In this document: piece by piece, positions 7,658 through 15,409 of the stretch
Numbering within the stretch: position 1 is the first letter of the stretch
How the letters are laid out: every line of letters begins with the position of its first letter
NCBI GenBank assembly: GCA_029258695.1
Contig: JARIBR010000342.1
Location: 1 to 31,841, forward strand
Direction of reading: 5' to 3'
Length of the DNA stretch: 31,841 nt
Source: Quadrisphaera sp.
GTDB taxonomy: Bacteria > Actinomycetota > Actinomycetes > Actinomycetales > Quadrisphaeraceae
Notes under the pieces: model-generated
Told to the model about the DNA's origin: nothing
Databases searched by the model: none
The model's input: the letters and a program-made list of their open reading frames with translations, nothing else
Program-made: the position numbers and the translations under genes

Positions 7658-7793
7658 CGGCCATACCGTGCCAGGCGTTCTGTGGTGGTTTGCGCGTGGT
7701 ATCCCGACATGTCCGTCGTCACCTAGGGTGCCCCGCGGATCACGCCGGGGCCCACGGGGCGCGAGACGCCCCGATCGAGCGAGAGGACACGAC
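7658..7793. promoter_or_regulatory. Divergent promoter region between the glycosyltransferase and deacetylase genes
   Basis: This 136-nt gap separates two divergent starts and is expected to hold both promoters. A TAGGGT hexamer (7724-7729) resembles an actinomycete -10, but I find no matching -35 at 16-18 nt. The boundaries are simply the flanking start codons. Confidence 0.3.
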
Positions 7794-8588
7794 GTGACGA
7801 CGATGGACGGCCCGAGGGTCGAACGCTGGGGGACGCGCCCGCCGGTGCTCACCTGGCACGGCTTCGCGCAGGAGCCGGGCCCGGACCCGCACGGGGTCGT
7901 CGTCGCCCGCAGCGCTCTCGCCGCGCAGCTGCGGCTGCTCGCCCGGCAGGACCCCGACGGGCTGGGCCTCGACGGCTGGCTGGCGCAGCGTCGCCGCGGC
8001 CGGTCCGGCGGCGTGCTCCTCACGGTGGACGACGCGCTGGCCAGCGCCGTCGACATCGGGCTGCCCGACATGCTGGCCGCCGGACGGCGCCCGGTGCTCT
8101 TCGTCAGCCCGGGTCACCTGGGGAGCACGTCCACGTGGATGACGCAGCAGCCCGACCTCCCCGTGGCCAGCGCCGACGACGTGCTGGCCCTGCACCGGGC
8201 CGGCGTGGAGATCGGCGCCCACGCCTTCGACCACGTCGACCTCCGGGGGCTCGACGACGCCGCGCTGCGCTACCAGACGATCGAGGCCGCCGCCGCGCTC
8301 GCCGACATCACCGGTCAGGCGCCGCGGGCGTTCGCCTACCCCTTCGGGTGGTGGGACGCTCGCGCCGCCGACGCGGTGCGCCGCGCCGGCTACGAGGTGG
8401 GGTTCTCGCTGTACGACGGCCGGGGGCCGTGGGCGGCGACCCGCGTCGACGTCTCACCACCGGACACGGTGACGTCCCTGCGCGTGAAGATGCTGCCCGG
8501 CTACCGCAGGCTCTGGCGGGCGAGCGGGCACGTGGCCCCGCTGCGCCGGGCGGTGCGCGCGACGCTCTCGCGCGTGGGAGCTGCCTGA
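7794..8588 (+). CDS. Polysaccharide deacetylase (NodB/CE4 family), cytoplasmic
   Basis: 264 residues from GTG 7794, with AGAGGA 6-7 nt upstream; ATG 7803 is an alternative. CE4 motifs are in order: TVDDA (77-81; TFDDG in the family) with the catalytic-base and metal Asp pair 79/80; the metal-binding H-x3-H at His143/His147 (HAFDHVD); and AYPFGWWD (181-188). These enzymes remove N-acetyl groups from amino sugars using a divalent metal. There is no signal peptide or membrane segment, so the substrate is probably a lipid-linked precursor on the cytoplasmic side rather than finished polymer. The stop codon overlaps the flippase start by one base (TGATG). This is the first gene of a five-gene plus-strand run. 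Confidence 0.85.
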   Translation: MTTMDGPRVERWGTRPPVLTWHGFAQEPGPDPHGVVVARSALAAQLRLLARQDPDGLGLDGWLAQRRRGRSGGVLLTVDDALASAVDIGLPDMLAAGRRPVLFVSPGHLGSTSTWMTQQPDLPVASADDVLALHRAGVEIGAHAFDHVDLRGLDDAALRYQTIEAAAALADITGQAPRAFAYPFGWWDARAADAVRRAGYEVGFSLYDGRGPWAATRVDVSPPDTVTSLRVKMLPGYRRLWRASGHVAPLRRAVRATLSRVGAA

Positions 8589-10243
8589 TGCCGGGACCGC
8601 CGGACCCGCCGGACCCGCCGGACCCGTCGGGCCCGCCGGCGCCGCGCGCTGCCGGGATCGCGACGGCCCGGCGGGCGACCGGCAACGTCATGGCCGTGGC
8701 CTCGAGCCAGCTGGCGGGCAAGGTGGCGACGTTCGCGTGGCTGCTCGTGGCGGCGCGGGTCCTCGACCAGTCCGCCTTCGGCGCGTTCAGCTTCGCGCTC
8801 GCGGCCGCCATGATCGTCGGCTCGCTCGTGGAGTGGGGCTTCACCCAGGTCATGATCACGCGCTCGTCGCGCGACCCGGCCAGCCTCGACGCGGCGTACA
8901 CCGCCGCCCAGGCGTGGCAGCTGTTCCTCGGCCTGCCGGCCTACGCGATCGCGATCCTCGCCGCGCGCCCCGCGCTGGACACCCCGGGCGCCACGCTGGT
9001 GCTCGTGGCCGCGGTGGTGGCCACGGCGGCGGAGAGCTGGTGCACCACCGCGCGGTCCGCCGCCTCGGTGCTGCAGCGCCAGGGCGGCGTCTCCTTCGCG
9101 GTGACCCTGCAGCGCCTCCTCATCGCCGGGTGCGCCATCCTCGCCGTCGTCACCGGCCGAGAGGTGACCTTCCTGGCGCTGGGCTTCGCCGTCGGCACGG
9201 TGCTGGGCGTCCCGCTGCACTCGATCGCCCTGCGCCGGGTGGGGGTGCGCCTGGACCCCGCCGGCCTGCGCTGGACCCACCTGCGGCCGCTGCTCGTCGG
9301 CAGCCACGTCATCGGCCTGTCGGGCGTGGTGCTCCTCGGGCTCGCCAAGCTGGACCAGGTGCTGCTCGGCGCGCTGGACGGCGCGAGCGCGGTGGGGGCC
9401 TACGCCGTCGCCTACCGCCTGCTGGAGACGGTCTTCTTCGTCGTGTTCGCCCTGCGCGCGGCGCTGTTCCCGCTCATGGCCGCCGACCCGCGGCCCCCGA
9501 TGGTGCGCACGACGCTGCGGCGCGCGTGGGACGTGCTGTGCGTGGCCTACGTGCCCTACGCGGTCGTCTGCCTCGTCGCTCCCGCCGCCGTGCTGGACCT
9601 GCTGTTCGGGGAGCCCTACGGCCAGACCGCCGCGAGCTCGCTGCAGTGGCTGGCGGTCGTCCCACTGCTCTTCGCGGGGGCGTACCTGCTCGGCACCGCC
9701 CTCATCGCCGTCGGTGCCCAGCGGGGCATGCTGCTCGCCGCGGTCTCCGCCCTCGGGGTGAACGTCGTGGGGGACGTGCTGCTGATCCCGCCGTTCGGGC
9801 CGGCCGGTGCGGCCGCGGCCACCGCGGCGGGCTACACGGTGCAGCTGCTCGTCTGCGCGGAGGCCCTGCGACGGCGCGACGCCCTGCCCTCGGCGGTCCC
9901 GGGGCTCGCGCTGGCGCTCGGGGCCGGGGTACCGCTCACCGCCGTGGTGCTGTGGTTGCCGCTGATCCCCGCGCTGGCGCTCGGCGCGGTGGTCTACCTG
10001 CTCTGCTGGACCGCGCTGGCCCGGTGGCTCACCCCGCACCGCCTCGTCGAGGTCGTCACCGTCCTGCCCGTCGGTGTGGGCCGACGGGTCCGCAGGCTGC
10101 TGCCCGCCGACGCGCCGGCGCCCTCGTCCGCCGACCCCGCCCCCGCGCCGGGCAGCGAGCCGAGCGCCGAGCCGCCCACCGGGTCGAGCAGCGAGCCGCC
10201 CACGGGGTCACGCACAGGATCACGCACGGGGTCGACGCGATGA
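8588..10243 (+). CDS. Polysaccharide flippase of the MOP/Wzx type
   Basis: 551 residues. After a Pro-rich start (PPDPPDPPD), residues ~35-490 show about 12-14 hydrophobic helices typical of MOP-superfamily lipid-linked oligosaccharide flippases. The N-terminal helix begins GNVMAVASSQLAGKVATF, close to family members. The C-terminal ~60 residues are hydrophilic, with repetitive PTGS/RTGS units. It should move the undecaprenyl-linked repeat unit across the membrane. It is translationally coupled to the deacetylase (1-nt overlap) and to the next gene (ATGA overlap). Confidence 0.9.
   Translation: MPGPPDPPDPPDPSGPPAPRAAGIATARRATGNVMAVASSQLAGKVATFAWLLVAARVLDQSAFGAFSFALAAAMIVGSLVEWGFTQVMITRSSRDPASLDAAYTAAQAWQLFLGLPAYAIAILAARPALDTPGATLVLVAAVVATAAESWCTTARSAASVLQRQGGVSFAVTLQRLLIAGCAILAVVTGREVTFLALGFAVGTVLGVPLHSIALRRVGVRLDPAGLRWTHLRPLLVGSHVIGLSGVVLLGLAKLDQVLLGALDGASAVGAYAVAYRLLETVFFVVFALRAALFPLMAADPRPPMVRTTLRRAWDVLCVAYVPYAVVCLVAPAAVLDLLFGEPYGQTAASSLQWLAVVPLLFAGAYLLGTALIAVGAQRGMLLAAVSALGVNVVGDVLLIPPFGPAGAAAATAAGYTVQLLVCAEALRRRDALPSAVPGLALALGAGVPLTAVVLWLPLIPALALGAVVYLLCWTALARWLTPHRLVEVVTVLPVGVGRRVRRLLPADAPAPSSADPAPAPGSEPSAEPPTGSSSEPPTGSRTGSRTGSTR
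8600..8626. repeat. 9-nt repeat CCGGACCCG x3 at the flippase N-terminus
   Basis: Three exact copies encode the PPD-type repeat near the start of the flippase. It is a three-codon unit, so frame is kept when copies are gained or lost. Confidence 0.85.
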
Positions 10244-11139
10244 CCGAGCCGTCGCCCCCGCTCCCCTGGGGCTCCGCGCGCGACGCGGCCGGCCCCCCGG
10301 CGGACGTCGCGCCGCGCTGGCGCGACCTCGAGCGCGACCACGGGCCCCTGGTGCTCCTGGAGACCTACGAGAGCGATCCCGTGGTCGCCCTCGGCGCTGA
10401 CGTGGTGGTCCACCTGGCGCGCTCCGGGGCGTCCGCCGCGCGTCTGCGGCGCGAGGTCGCGAGCCGGGCCTGGGCCGCCGGGGCCGGCGTGCGCGTCCCG
10501 ACGTCCGAGCTGGCCGAGGGGCCCGAGCCCGACGCGGTGACCCTGGTCTCGGCCCGGGTCCCGGCGGACCCCGACACCGACCCCGCCTACGCCGCGGCGG
10601 CCGTCGCGGCGTCGCGAGCCCTGCAGAGCGCGCCGGGGCCACCGCCCGAGGGCGGTCGGACGTGGGCGGCCCCGCGCCGTGACCGCCCGCTGCGAGCGGT
10701 GCGCGCCGCGCTCAGCCCGCTGCGGGTCCGCAAGGCGCTCGCGCTGAAGCGCTCCCTCGCCGACCTGCCCGCCGACGGGTGGGTGCACGGCGACTACCGC
10801 ACCCACAACGTCCTCTACGACGCCACCCGCCAGCAGGTGAGCGTCATCGACTGGGACCACGCCGGCCGGGGCTGGCGCGGCAGCGACCTGCTGGCCCTGT
10901 GGGCCGGCGTCCACGAGCGCGCGGTCGCCGACGTCCTGCTCGAGGCGGTGCTCGAGGACCGCGCCCCGGAGGAGGCTCCCACCGTCGGCCGCGTGCTGCT
11001 GTGGTCCTGCGTGCGCGTGCTCGCCGAGCAGGTCACCGCCCAGCCGATGTCCCGACGCGACCGCGAGGTGGTGGCGCGCGTGCGCCGCCGCGTCGCCCTG
11101 GCCCGCTCGATCGCCCACGACCTCGGAGGAGCGCCATGA
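10240..11139 (+). CDS. Aminoglycoside phosphotransferase (APH)-like small-molecule kinase
   Basis: 299 residues from ATG 10240, overlapping the flippase stop as ATGA. The APH/choline-kinase catalytic loop is intact at 183-190 (HGDYRTHN), and the metal-binding Asp of VIDWDHAG is residue 204. The N-lobe is divergent (VVALGADVVVHLARSG with few family landmarks), so the ATP lysine cannot be assigned. In this setting the substrate is more likely a sugar, lipid-linked sugar or a polar decoration than an antibiotic. The gene sits in the middle of the overlapping EPS run. Confidence 0.75.
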   Translation: MTEPSPPLPWGSARDAAGPPADVAPRWRDLERDHGPLVLLETYESDPVVALGADVVVHLARSGASAARLRREVASRAWAAGAGVRVPTSELAEGPEPDAVTLVSARVPADPDTDPAYAAAAVAASRALQSAPGPPPEGGRTWAAPRRDRPLRAVRAALSPLRVRKALALKRSLADLPADGWVHGDYRTHNVLYDATRQQVSVIDWDHAGRGWRGSDLLALWAGVHERAVADVLLEAVLEDRAPEEAPTVGRVLLWSCVRVLAEQVTAQPMSRRDREVVARVRRRVALARSIAHDLGGAP

Positions 11140-12317
11140 CCACCACGACCGACGACGAGGGCCACCTGCTGGACCCTCGCGACCTCGACGCCGGGCAGCT
11201 GCGCGCCTGGGAGCGGCTCAGCGAGAGCGCCGCCACGCCCAACGCCTTCCTCGACCCGGCGTTCGTGGTGCCCGCCGTGACCCACCTGCCCGGCGGGGAG
11301 CTGGCGCGCCTGCTCGTGGCCGGGCAGATGGGTGCGGACGGGCCGAGCTGGCGCGCGATGGCCCTGGTCCTGCCCCGGCGTCCCTGGCGCAAGGTGCCCC
11401 TGCCCGCGCTGGGGACGTGGTCGAACGACCAGCAGGCGCTGGCCACCCCGCTGCTCGCCGCCGACGACCCCGACGGAGCCGCGCGCTCGCTCGTCGCCGC
11501 GGTGCGCGCGGCAGCGCCGCGCGCGGCGCTGCTGGGCCTCGACGAGCAGGAGAAGTGCGGGCCCGCCGCGGGGGCGCTGAACGCCGCCCTCACCGGCGAC
11601 GGGTGGCGCCTGACGACGTGGCGCTCCACCAGCCGGGCGGCCCTGCGGCGTCACGAGGCCGACGAGGACACGCTCGCCTCGGTGCTCGCCGAGCCCTCCC
11701 GGCTGCGCTCGAAGCGCCGCCGCCTGGAGCGGGAGGCGGGGAGCCTGCGCGTGGTCGACTGCTCGGCCCCCGCCGACGCCGAGCGGGGCGCCCGCGTGCT
11801 GCTGCGCCTGGAGGAGGACGGGTGGAAGGGGCGCGCGGGCACCGCCATGACCCAGCGCCCCGGCGAGGAGGCGATGCTCCTCGACATCGCCCGGGCCGCC
11901 TCGGCCCGCGGCGCGCTGCGGCTGCTCGTGCTCGAGGCGGGCGAGACGCCGGTGGCCGCCCAGCTCGACCTCGTGGCCGGTGACACCTGGTTCCACTTCA
12001 AGACCGCCTTCGACGAGACCCGCGGGGCGACCTCGCCGGGGCGGCTGCTCCTCACCGAGGTGCTGCGCCGGTTCGACGCCGAGGACCTCGGCGTCTTCGA
12101 CGCCTGCACCGTCCCCGAGCACCCGGTGATGGACCGGTTGCTGCCGCACCGGCGCAGCATCGTCGAGACCGCCGCCACCCGCGGCCCGGCCGCCACGGTG
12201 GTCGCCCGGGCAGCGCTGGCGGCGCGCGACCTGCGTGACGCCCGGGCGGAGCGGGCCCGCGAGAAGGAGCAGGCGGACCAGGCGGACCAGGCGCACGAGA
12301 CGGGAACGGGCTCGTGA
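11136..12317 (+). CDS. CelD/BcsL- or FemAB-like GNAT acyltransferase
   Basis: 393 residues from ATG 11136, with a strong SD (GGAGGAG) upstream and an ATGA overlap with the APH-like gene. The layout is of the Acetyltransf_6 (CelD) kind. A divergent first half contains NAFLDPAFVVPAV. A second half has a basic helix (SRLRSKRRRLERE, ~188-201), LVLEAGETPVAAQLDLVAGD and FKTAFDETRGATSPGRLLL. The Arg/Glu-rich tail ends in a QADQADQA repeat coded by a 9-nt duplication (12273-12290). Such enzymes N- or O-acylate sugars, or transfer aminoacyl groups in the FemAB branch. The substrate is unknown. Confidence 0.75.
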   Translation: MTTTTDDEGHLLDPRDLDAGQLRAWERLSESAATPNAFLDPAFVVPAVTHLPGGELARLLVAGQMGADGPSWRAMALVLPRRPWRKVPLPALGTWSNDQQALATPLLAADDPDGAARSLVAAVRAAAPRAALLGLDEQEKCGPAAGALNAALTGDGWRLTTWRSTSRAALRRHEADEDTLASVLAEPSRLRSKRRRLEREAGSLRVVDCSAPADAERGARVLLRLEEDGWKGRAGTAMTQRPGEEAMLLDIARAASARGALRLLVLEAGETPVAAQLDLVAGDTWFHFKTAFDETRGATSPGRLLLTEVLRRFDAEDLGVFDACTVPEHPVMDRLLPHRRSIVETAATRGPAATVVARAALAARDLRDARAERAREKEQADQADQAHETGTGS

Positions 12318-13507
12318 CCGGGCGCACCGCCCTCCTCGTCGGGCACGCCACGAGCCACGAGGTCCTCGCCGCGGCGCGCGACCTCGCCGGGGCCGGCTGG
12401 GTCGTCCACGTCGCCACCGGCAGCCGCCGCAGCCTCGCGGGGGCCTCACGGTGCGTGAGCGGGGATCACCGCGTCAGCGCGCCGGACGCGGACCTGGCGG
12501 CCTTCACCCGCGAGGTGGCGAGCGCCGTGCGCGCCAGCGGCGCCGACGTCGTGGTCGGGTGCGGTGACCCCGAGCTCCTCGCCCTGTCCGCGGTGCGCGA
12601 GCAGGTCCCGGCGCTCGTGCCGCTCGCCGACCACGCCCGCGTGGTGTCGGCGATCGACAAGCTCGACCTCGCCGAGGCCACCGAGCAGGCCGGCCTGGTC
12701 GCCCCGCGCACCGTGGCGGCCGACGAGGCGGGGCTCGCGGGCTGGAGCGGTCCCGGGGTGGTCAAGCCTCGGCTGCACTGGCATCCCGGCCTGCACGGGG
12801 CGCCGTCCTGGGCCGGCGCGAGGCTCGTGGCGGACCAGGCCGGCGCGAGGGCGGCCTCGGCGGAGGTACGGGGCGCCGGACGCGATCCGGTCCTCCAGGA
12901 GCTGGTGGCCGGCGACCTCGTCGCGCTCTGCGCGGTGCGCGCGCCCGACGGCTCCCTGCTGGCGCTCGGCCAGCAGCGAGCCACCCGCACGTGGCCGCTC
13001 GGCGCCGGCGTGAGCTCGCGCGCCGAGACCGTCCCGGTCGACGACGAGCTGGCCGCCGGCGTGGTCCGGCTGCTGGACCGGCTGGGCTGGGTGGGGATGA
13101 TGCAGGTGCAGCTGCTGGCCCCCGCCGACGGCCCGCCGCGCGTGCTGGACCTCAACGGGCGCCCCTACGGCTCGCTCCCGCTGGCGCTCGCCGCCGGCCT
13201 GCCGCTGGTGAGCCTGTGGCTGGGCTCCGTGGTGGGGGGCGCCGATCCTCGCGGGGACTCCCCGACCACCGGGGCGGTCGGCGTCCGCTACAGCCGCCTC
13301 GGCCCCGATCTGCGCCGCGCCGCCGCCGAGCGACGCGGGGGGCTCCTCGCCGACGTCGCCGACACCGCGAGCGCCTGGAGGGGCGCCGCACGCCCGGTCG
13401 CCGACCGGCGCGACCCGCGGCCGCTGCTCCGTCTCGCCGCGCAGGGCGTGAGCGGCGCCGCCCGCGCGCTCGCGCGCCCCGCCGTCGCACGGGTCCGGGG
13501 CCGCTAG
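12314..13507 (+). CDS. ATP-grasp family carboxylate-amine ligase-like protein
   Basis: 397 residues from GTG 12314, overlapping the previous stop (GTGA). An N-terminal Rossmann-like part (GRTALLVGHATSHEVLAAAR) leads to SAIDKLDLAEATEQAGLVAP (113-132), typical of ATP-grasp ligases (Lys116). ATP-grasp landmarks follow: VVKPRLHW (Lys151), LQELVAGD (Glu196), and VLDLNGRPYGSLPLA with the metal ligand Asn281. The family forms an acyl-phosphate and joins it to an amine or other nucleophile. In this operon it may add an amino-acid or other carboxylate decoration. It is the last gene of the plus-strand run. Confidence 0.82.
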   Translation: MTGRTALLVGHATSHEVLAAARDLAGAGWVVHVATGSRRSLAGASRCVSGDHRVSAPDADLAAFTREVASAVRASGADVVVGCGDPELLALSAVREQVPALVPLADHARVVSAIDKLDLAEATEQAGLVAPRTVAADEAGLAGWSGPGVVKPRLHWHPGLHGAPSWAGARLVADQAGARAASAEVRGAGRDPVLQELVAGDLVALCAVRAPDGSLLALGQQRATRTWPLGAGVSSRAETVPVDDELAAGVVRLLDRLGWVGMMQVQLLAPADGPPRVLDLNGRPYGSLPLALAAGLPLVSLWLGSVVGGADPRGDSPTTGAVGVRYSRLGPDLRRAAAERRGGLLADVADTASAWRGAARPVADRRDPRPLLRLAAQGVSGAARALARPAVARVRGR

Positions 13508-13509
13508 GT

Positions 13510-13528
13510 CCGGCGATGCCGCCGCCGG
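13510..13528 (+). terminator. Hairpin after the ATP-grasp gene
   Basis: CCGGCG (13510-13515) pairs with CGCCGG (13523-13528) over a 7-nt loop, starting 3 nt after the TAG stop. A second possible stem, CCCGGG (13621-13626 and 13639-13644), lies further into the 174-nt convergent gap. Neither has a U-tract. They may separate the EPS run from the oncoming eccB. Confidence 0.35.
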
Positions 13529-13681
13529 TGGCTCGGTCGGACAACCCAGGCACGCGGTTCTGCCTCGTGCAGGGTGGAGACGACGGGCCTCGCTCGCTCT
13601 GCGGCACCGCACGGCAACTCCCCGGGCAGCTCGCATTCCCCGGGCGGGTGCCCCGGTGAGCCCTGTGAAAGCATTTATCGC

Positions 13682-15025
13682 TCAGCGCGACGAGGTGATG
13701 GACGCTCCGCGCACGGTCAACGCCAACCAGGAGTCGGGAAGAAGAACCGTCTGCTCGCGGCGATAACCCAGCGCTGCCAGTGCGGGCAGGTCCTGCACGG
13801 GATGTCCGGTGCCGGCGTCGAGCACGCGGATCCCTCCGGTGCCCTCCTGGTCCGTGGCCGCCGCATCGTCGAGGGTGGTGGGGCCGACCAGGGCGCCGTG
13901 CCCGGGGCGGAAGTGCCACCGCACCTGCACCGCGCCGTCCCCGCCGGTGCCGTCGGCGGCCTGACCGTCCCTCGCCCCGCCCAGGGTGTGGCCGGGGGTG
14001 GGGACGGTGCCCGCGTCGTCGACGGCGGAGGCGATGAGCACGGCGGACTGCGAGCTGTCCACGCACGGGAGCGCGGCCTCCTCGCGCGAGGGGATCGTCG
14101 GGGGGGAGGTGGGCGCCTCGACGATCCCCGCGGGGGGCGCGGGCGGGGCTGCGGTGATCGCCGCCCTGCTGACCTGGCGCACCGGTGGCGGTGCCAGCGC
14201 CTGGGAGGTGGTGTTGGCGAAGGGCGCCAGGGAGTCCTCGCCGACGAGGAAGCGGAGCCCGGTGCCGGTCTCCTCGACCACCTCGCCGGCCGCCCCGATC
14301 CCCTCGAGCCCACGGCCGGGGTCGACCTCGGGCGAGAGCAGGTCGAGGTCGGGTCCGGTGGTCACCAGGTCCAGCCAGGCGCGGGGGACCTGGCGGACCT
14401 GGGTGGGTGAGTAGCCCAGCGCGGTGATCGCGGCGGCGCTGATCGGGTGGGCGAGGCGCCCGGCCACCAGCACCGCGTCGCCGTCGGGGGTGGCGGGGGT
14501 GGCCACCAGCACGGCGTCGGCGGCGGCCGGGGTGATCGTCGGGACGCCGGCGTAGACCTCCACCGCCGGGTCCTGGAAGCAGGCGGTGAACCCGCTGGGC
14601 CGCTCGGGCAGGGTGGGAGGGCGTTCGGGCAGGTCAGCGCCGGCCAGCGGGGTCCCGACGGGCACCGCGGCCACCGCGTCGTGGGGGACCAGCACCGGAG
14701 CAGGACGCGCCCCCGCCAGCAGGGCGGCGGTCAGGGTCGGCGCCGGGCGCAGCGTCTGCCCCTCGGTGACGTAGCGCGCTCCGGTGCTCTGGTCCAGCAC
14801 CAGCGTCCCGTCGTCGCGCCACCCGTCAGGGGTGCGCCCCGAGAGGTAGGCGCCTGCCACCGAGGCACCACAAGCCAGCAGGGCGATGATCACCCCGCCG
14901 GCGATGGCGGCGTGGGGTCGCGGAGGCACCTCCTCGAGGTCGAGGGAGTTTCCCCGCACCAACGCCGCGACCCCGCGGCGGCGGTTGAAGTCCTCGACGT
15001 CGATGAGCGTCCGACGGTGTGCCAC
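13682..15025 (-). CDS. eccB: Type VII secretion core protein EccB
   Basis: 447 residues from GTG 15025, chosen because VAHRRTLIDVEDFNRRRGVA starts the conserved region; no clear SD is seen. EccB layout: a short basic cytoplasmic N-terminus, one membrane helix at ~39-61 (IAGGVIIALLACGASVAGAY), and a large extracytoplasmic part. YVTEGQTLRPAPTLTAALL matches the conserved segment just after the helix. Two spaced cysteines (FTACFQDP and ALPCVDSS) fit the EccB disulfide. It is slightly short for the family (~450-500). EccB is a periplasm-facing part of the ESX membrane complex with EccC and EccD. A 384-nt gap lies upstream, and eccD is further upstream on the same strand. Confidence 0.88.
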   Translation of the reverse strand: MAHRRTLIDVEDFNRRRGVAALVRGNSLDLEEVPPRPHAAIAGGVIIALLACGASVAGAYLSGRTPDGWRDDGTLVLDQSTGARYVTEGQTLRPAPTLTAALLAGARPAPVLVPHDAVAAVPVGTPLAGADLPERPPTLPERPSGFTACFQDPAVEVYAGVPTITPAAADAVLVATPATPDGDAVLVAGRLAHPISAAAITALGYSPTQVRQVPRAWLDLVTTGPDLDLLSPEVDPGRGLEGIGAAGEVVEETGTGLRFLVGEDSLAPFANTTSQALAPPPVRQVSRAAITAAPPAPPAGIVEAPTSPPTIPSREEAALPCVDSSQSAVLIASAVDDAGTVPTPGHTLGGARDGQAADGTGGDGAVQVRWHFRPGHGALVGPTTLDDAAATDQEGTGGIRVLDAGTGHPVQDLPALAALGYRREQTVLLPDSWLALTVRGASITSSR

Positions 15026-15409
15026 CGCTGAAGGGTAGGCGCGGATGCTCGGGCGTGAACGATGCCGACCGAGCGTGTGGTAAAAGGCTGTGCGACGTCG
15101 TCGTGACGACGCCCGGCGCGATCCCCGCCGGCTTTCCCGGGCTCGAGACGATGAGGAACTCCATGACCCGTGCCAGCGCGGTGAGCCCGCGGGATCGCCG
15201 GCCGCGCTGGTCACCCGCGGCCCGGCTCCCGAGGACCGCGCACGTGCAGGTGGCCACCACCACGGCTCGACCTCGGCCATCGACGGTGGGCCGCCGCACA
15301 CCCACGGTGACGGCGCTGACCCGGGTGACGCCCACGGCACCGGCGATCGGGTGACCGTCTCGACGGCCCGCCCAGCGGCCGATCGGGCCGGGCAGCGCCG
15401 GCGCGCGCC
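15026..15409. other. Gap between eccD and eccB with a possible small gene and a short palindrome
   Basis: 384 nt separate the eccD stop from the eccB start. It holds a relatively AT-rich patch (GTGTGGTAAAAGGCTGTG, near 15074-15091), a 13-nt palindrome with a single-base centre (CGTCGTGACGACG, 15099-15111) and a possible small plus-strand ORF with a good SD (separate entry). The eccB promoter could lie here, since eccB is read leftward from 15025. No convincing WXG100 gene is present. Confidence 0.45.
15163..15354 (+). CDS. Possible small basic protein in the eccD-eccB gap
   Basis: The ORF has 63 codons from ATG 15163, with GAGGA at 15153-15157 (5-nt spacing). GC3 is high, as expected for coding DNA here. 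The product is Arg/Thr/Pro-rich and basic, begins MTRASAVSPRDRRPRW, and shows no recognisable domain, signal peptide or WXG motif. It points against both flanking genes. It may be a chance ORF, since GC-rich DNA yields many. The SD is the main support. Confidence 0.25.
   Translation: MTRASAVSPRDRRPRWSPAARLPRTAHVQVATTTARPRPSTVGRRTPTVTALTRVTPTAPAIG

Noticed and set aside
7724..7729. TAGGGT as the -10 box of the deacetylase operon
   Set aside because: No sequence close to a -35 element lies 16-18 nt upstream, and one hexamer alone occurs by chance.
7658..8071. In-frame upstream extension of the GT4-GT2 gene
   Set aside because: The extra residues are Arg/Ser/Pro-rich, unlike the enzyme, and overlap the start of the well-supported divergent deacetylase gene.
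10240..11139. Aminoglycoside-resistance gene
   Set aside because: The fold motif is shared by many small-molecule kinases. The gene is co-translated with EPS genes and its N-lobe is divergent, so antibiotic resistance is not supported.
15019..15354. Full-length 111-codon ORF from 15019 in the eccD-eccB gap
   Set aside because: Its start overlaps the eccB start codon and has no SD. Only the shorter version from 15163 has a ribosome site, and that is kept at low confidence.
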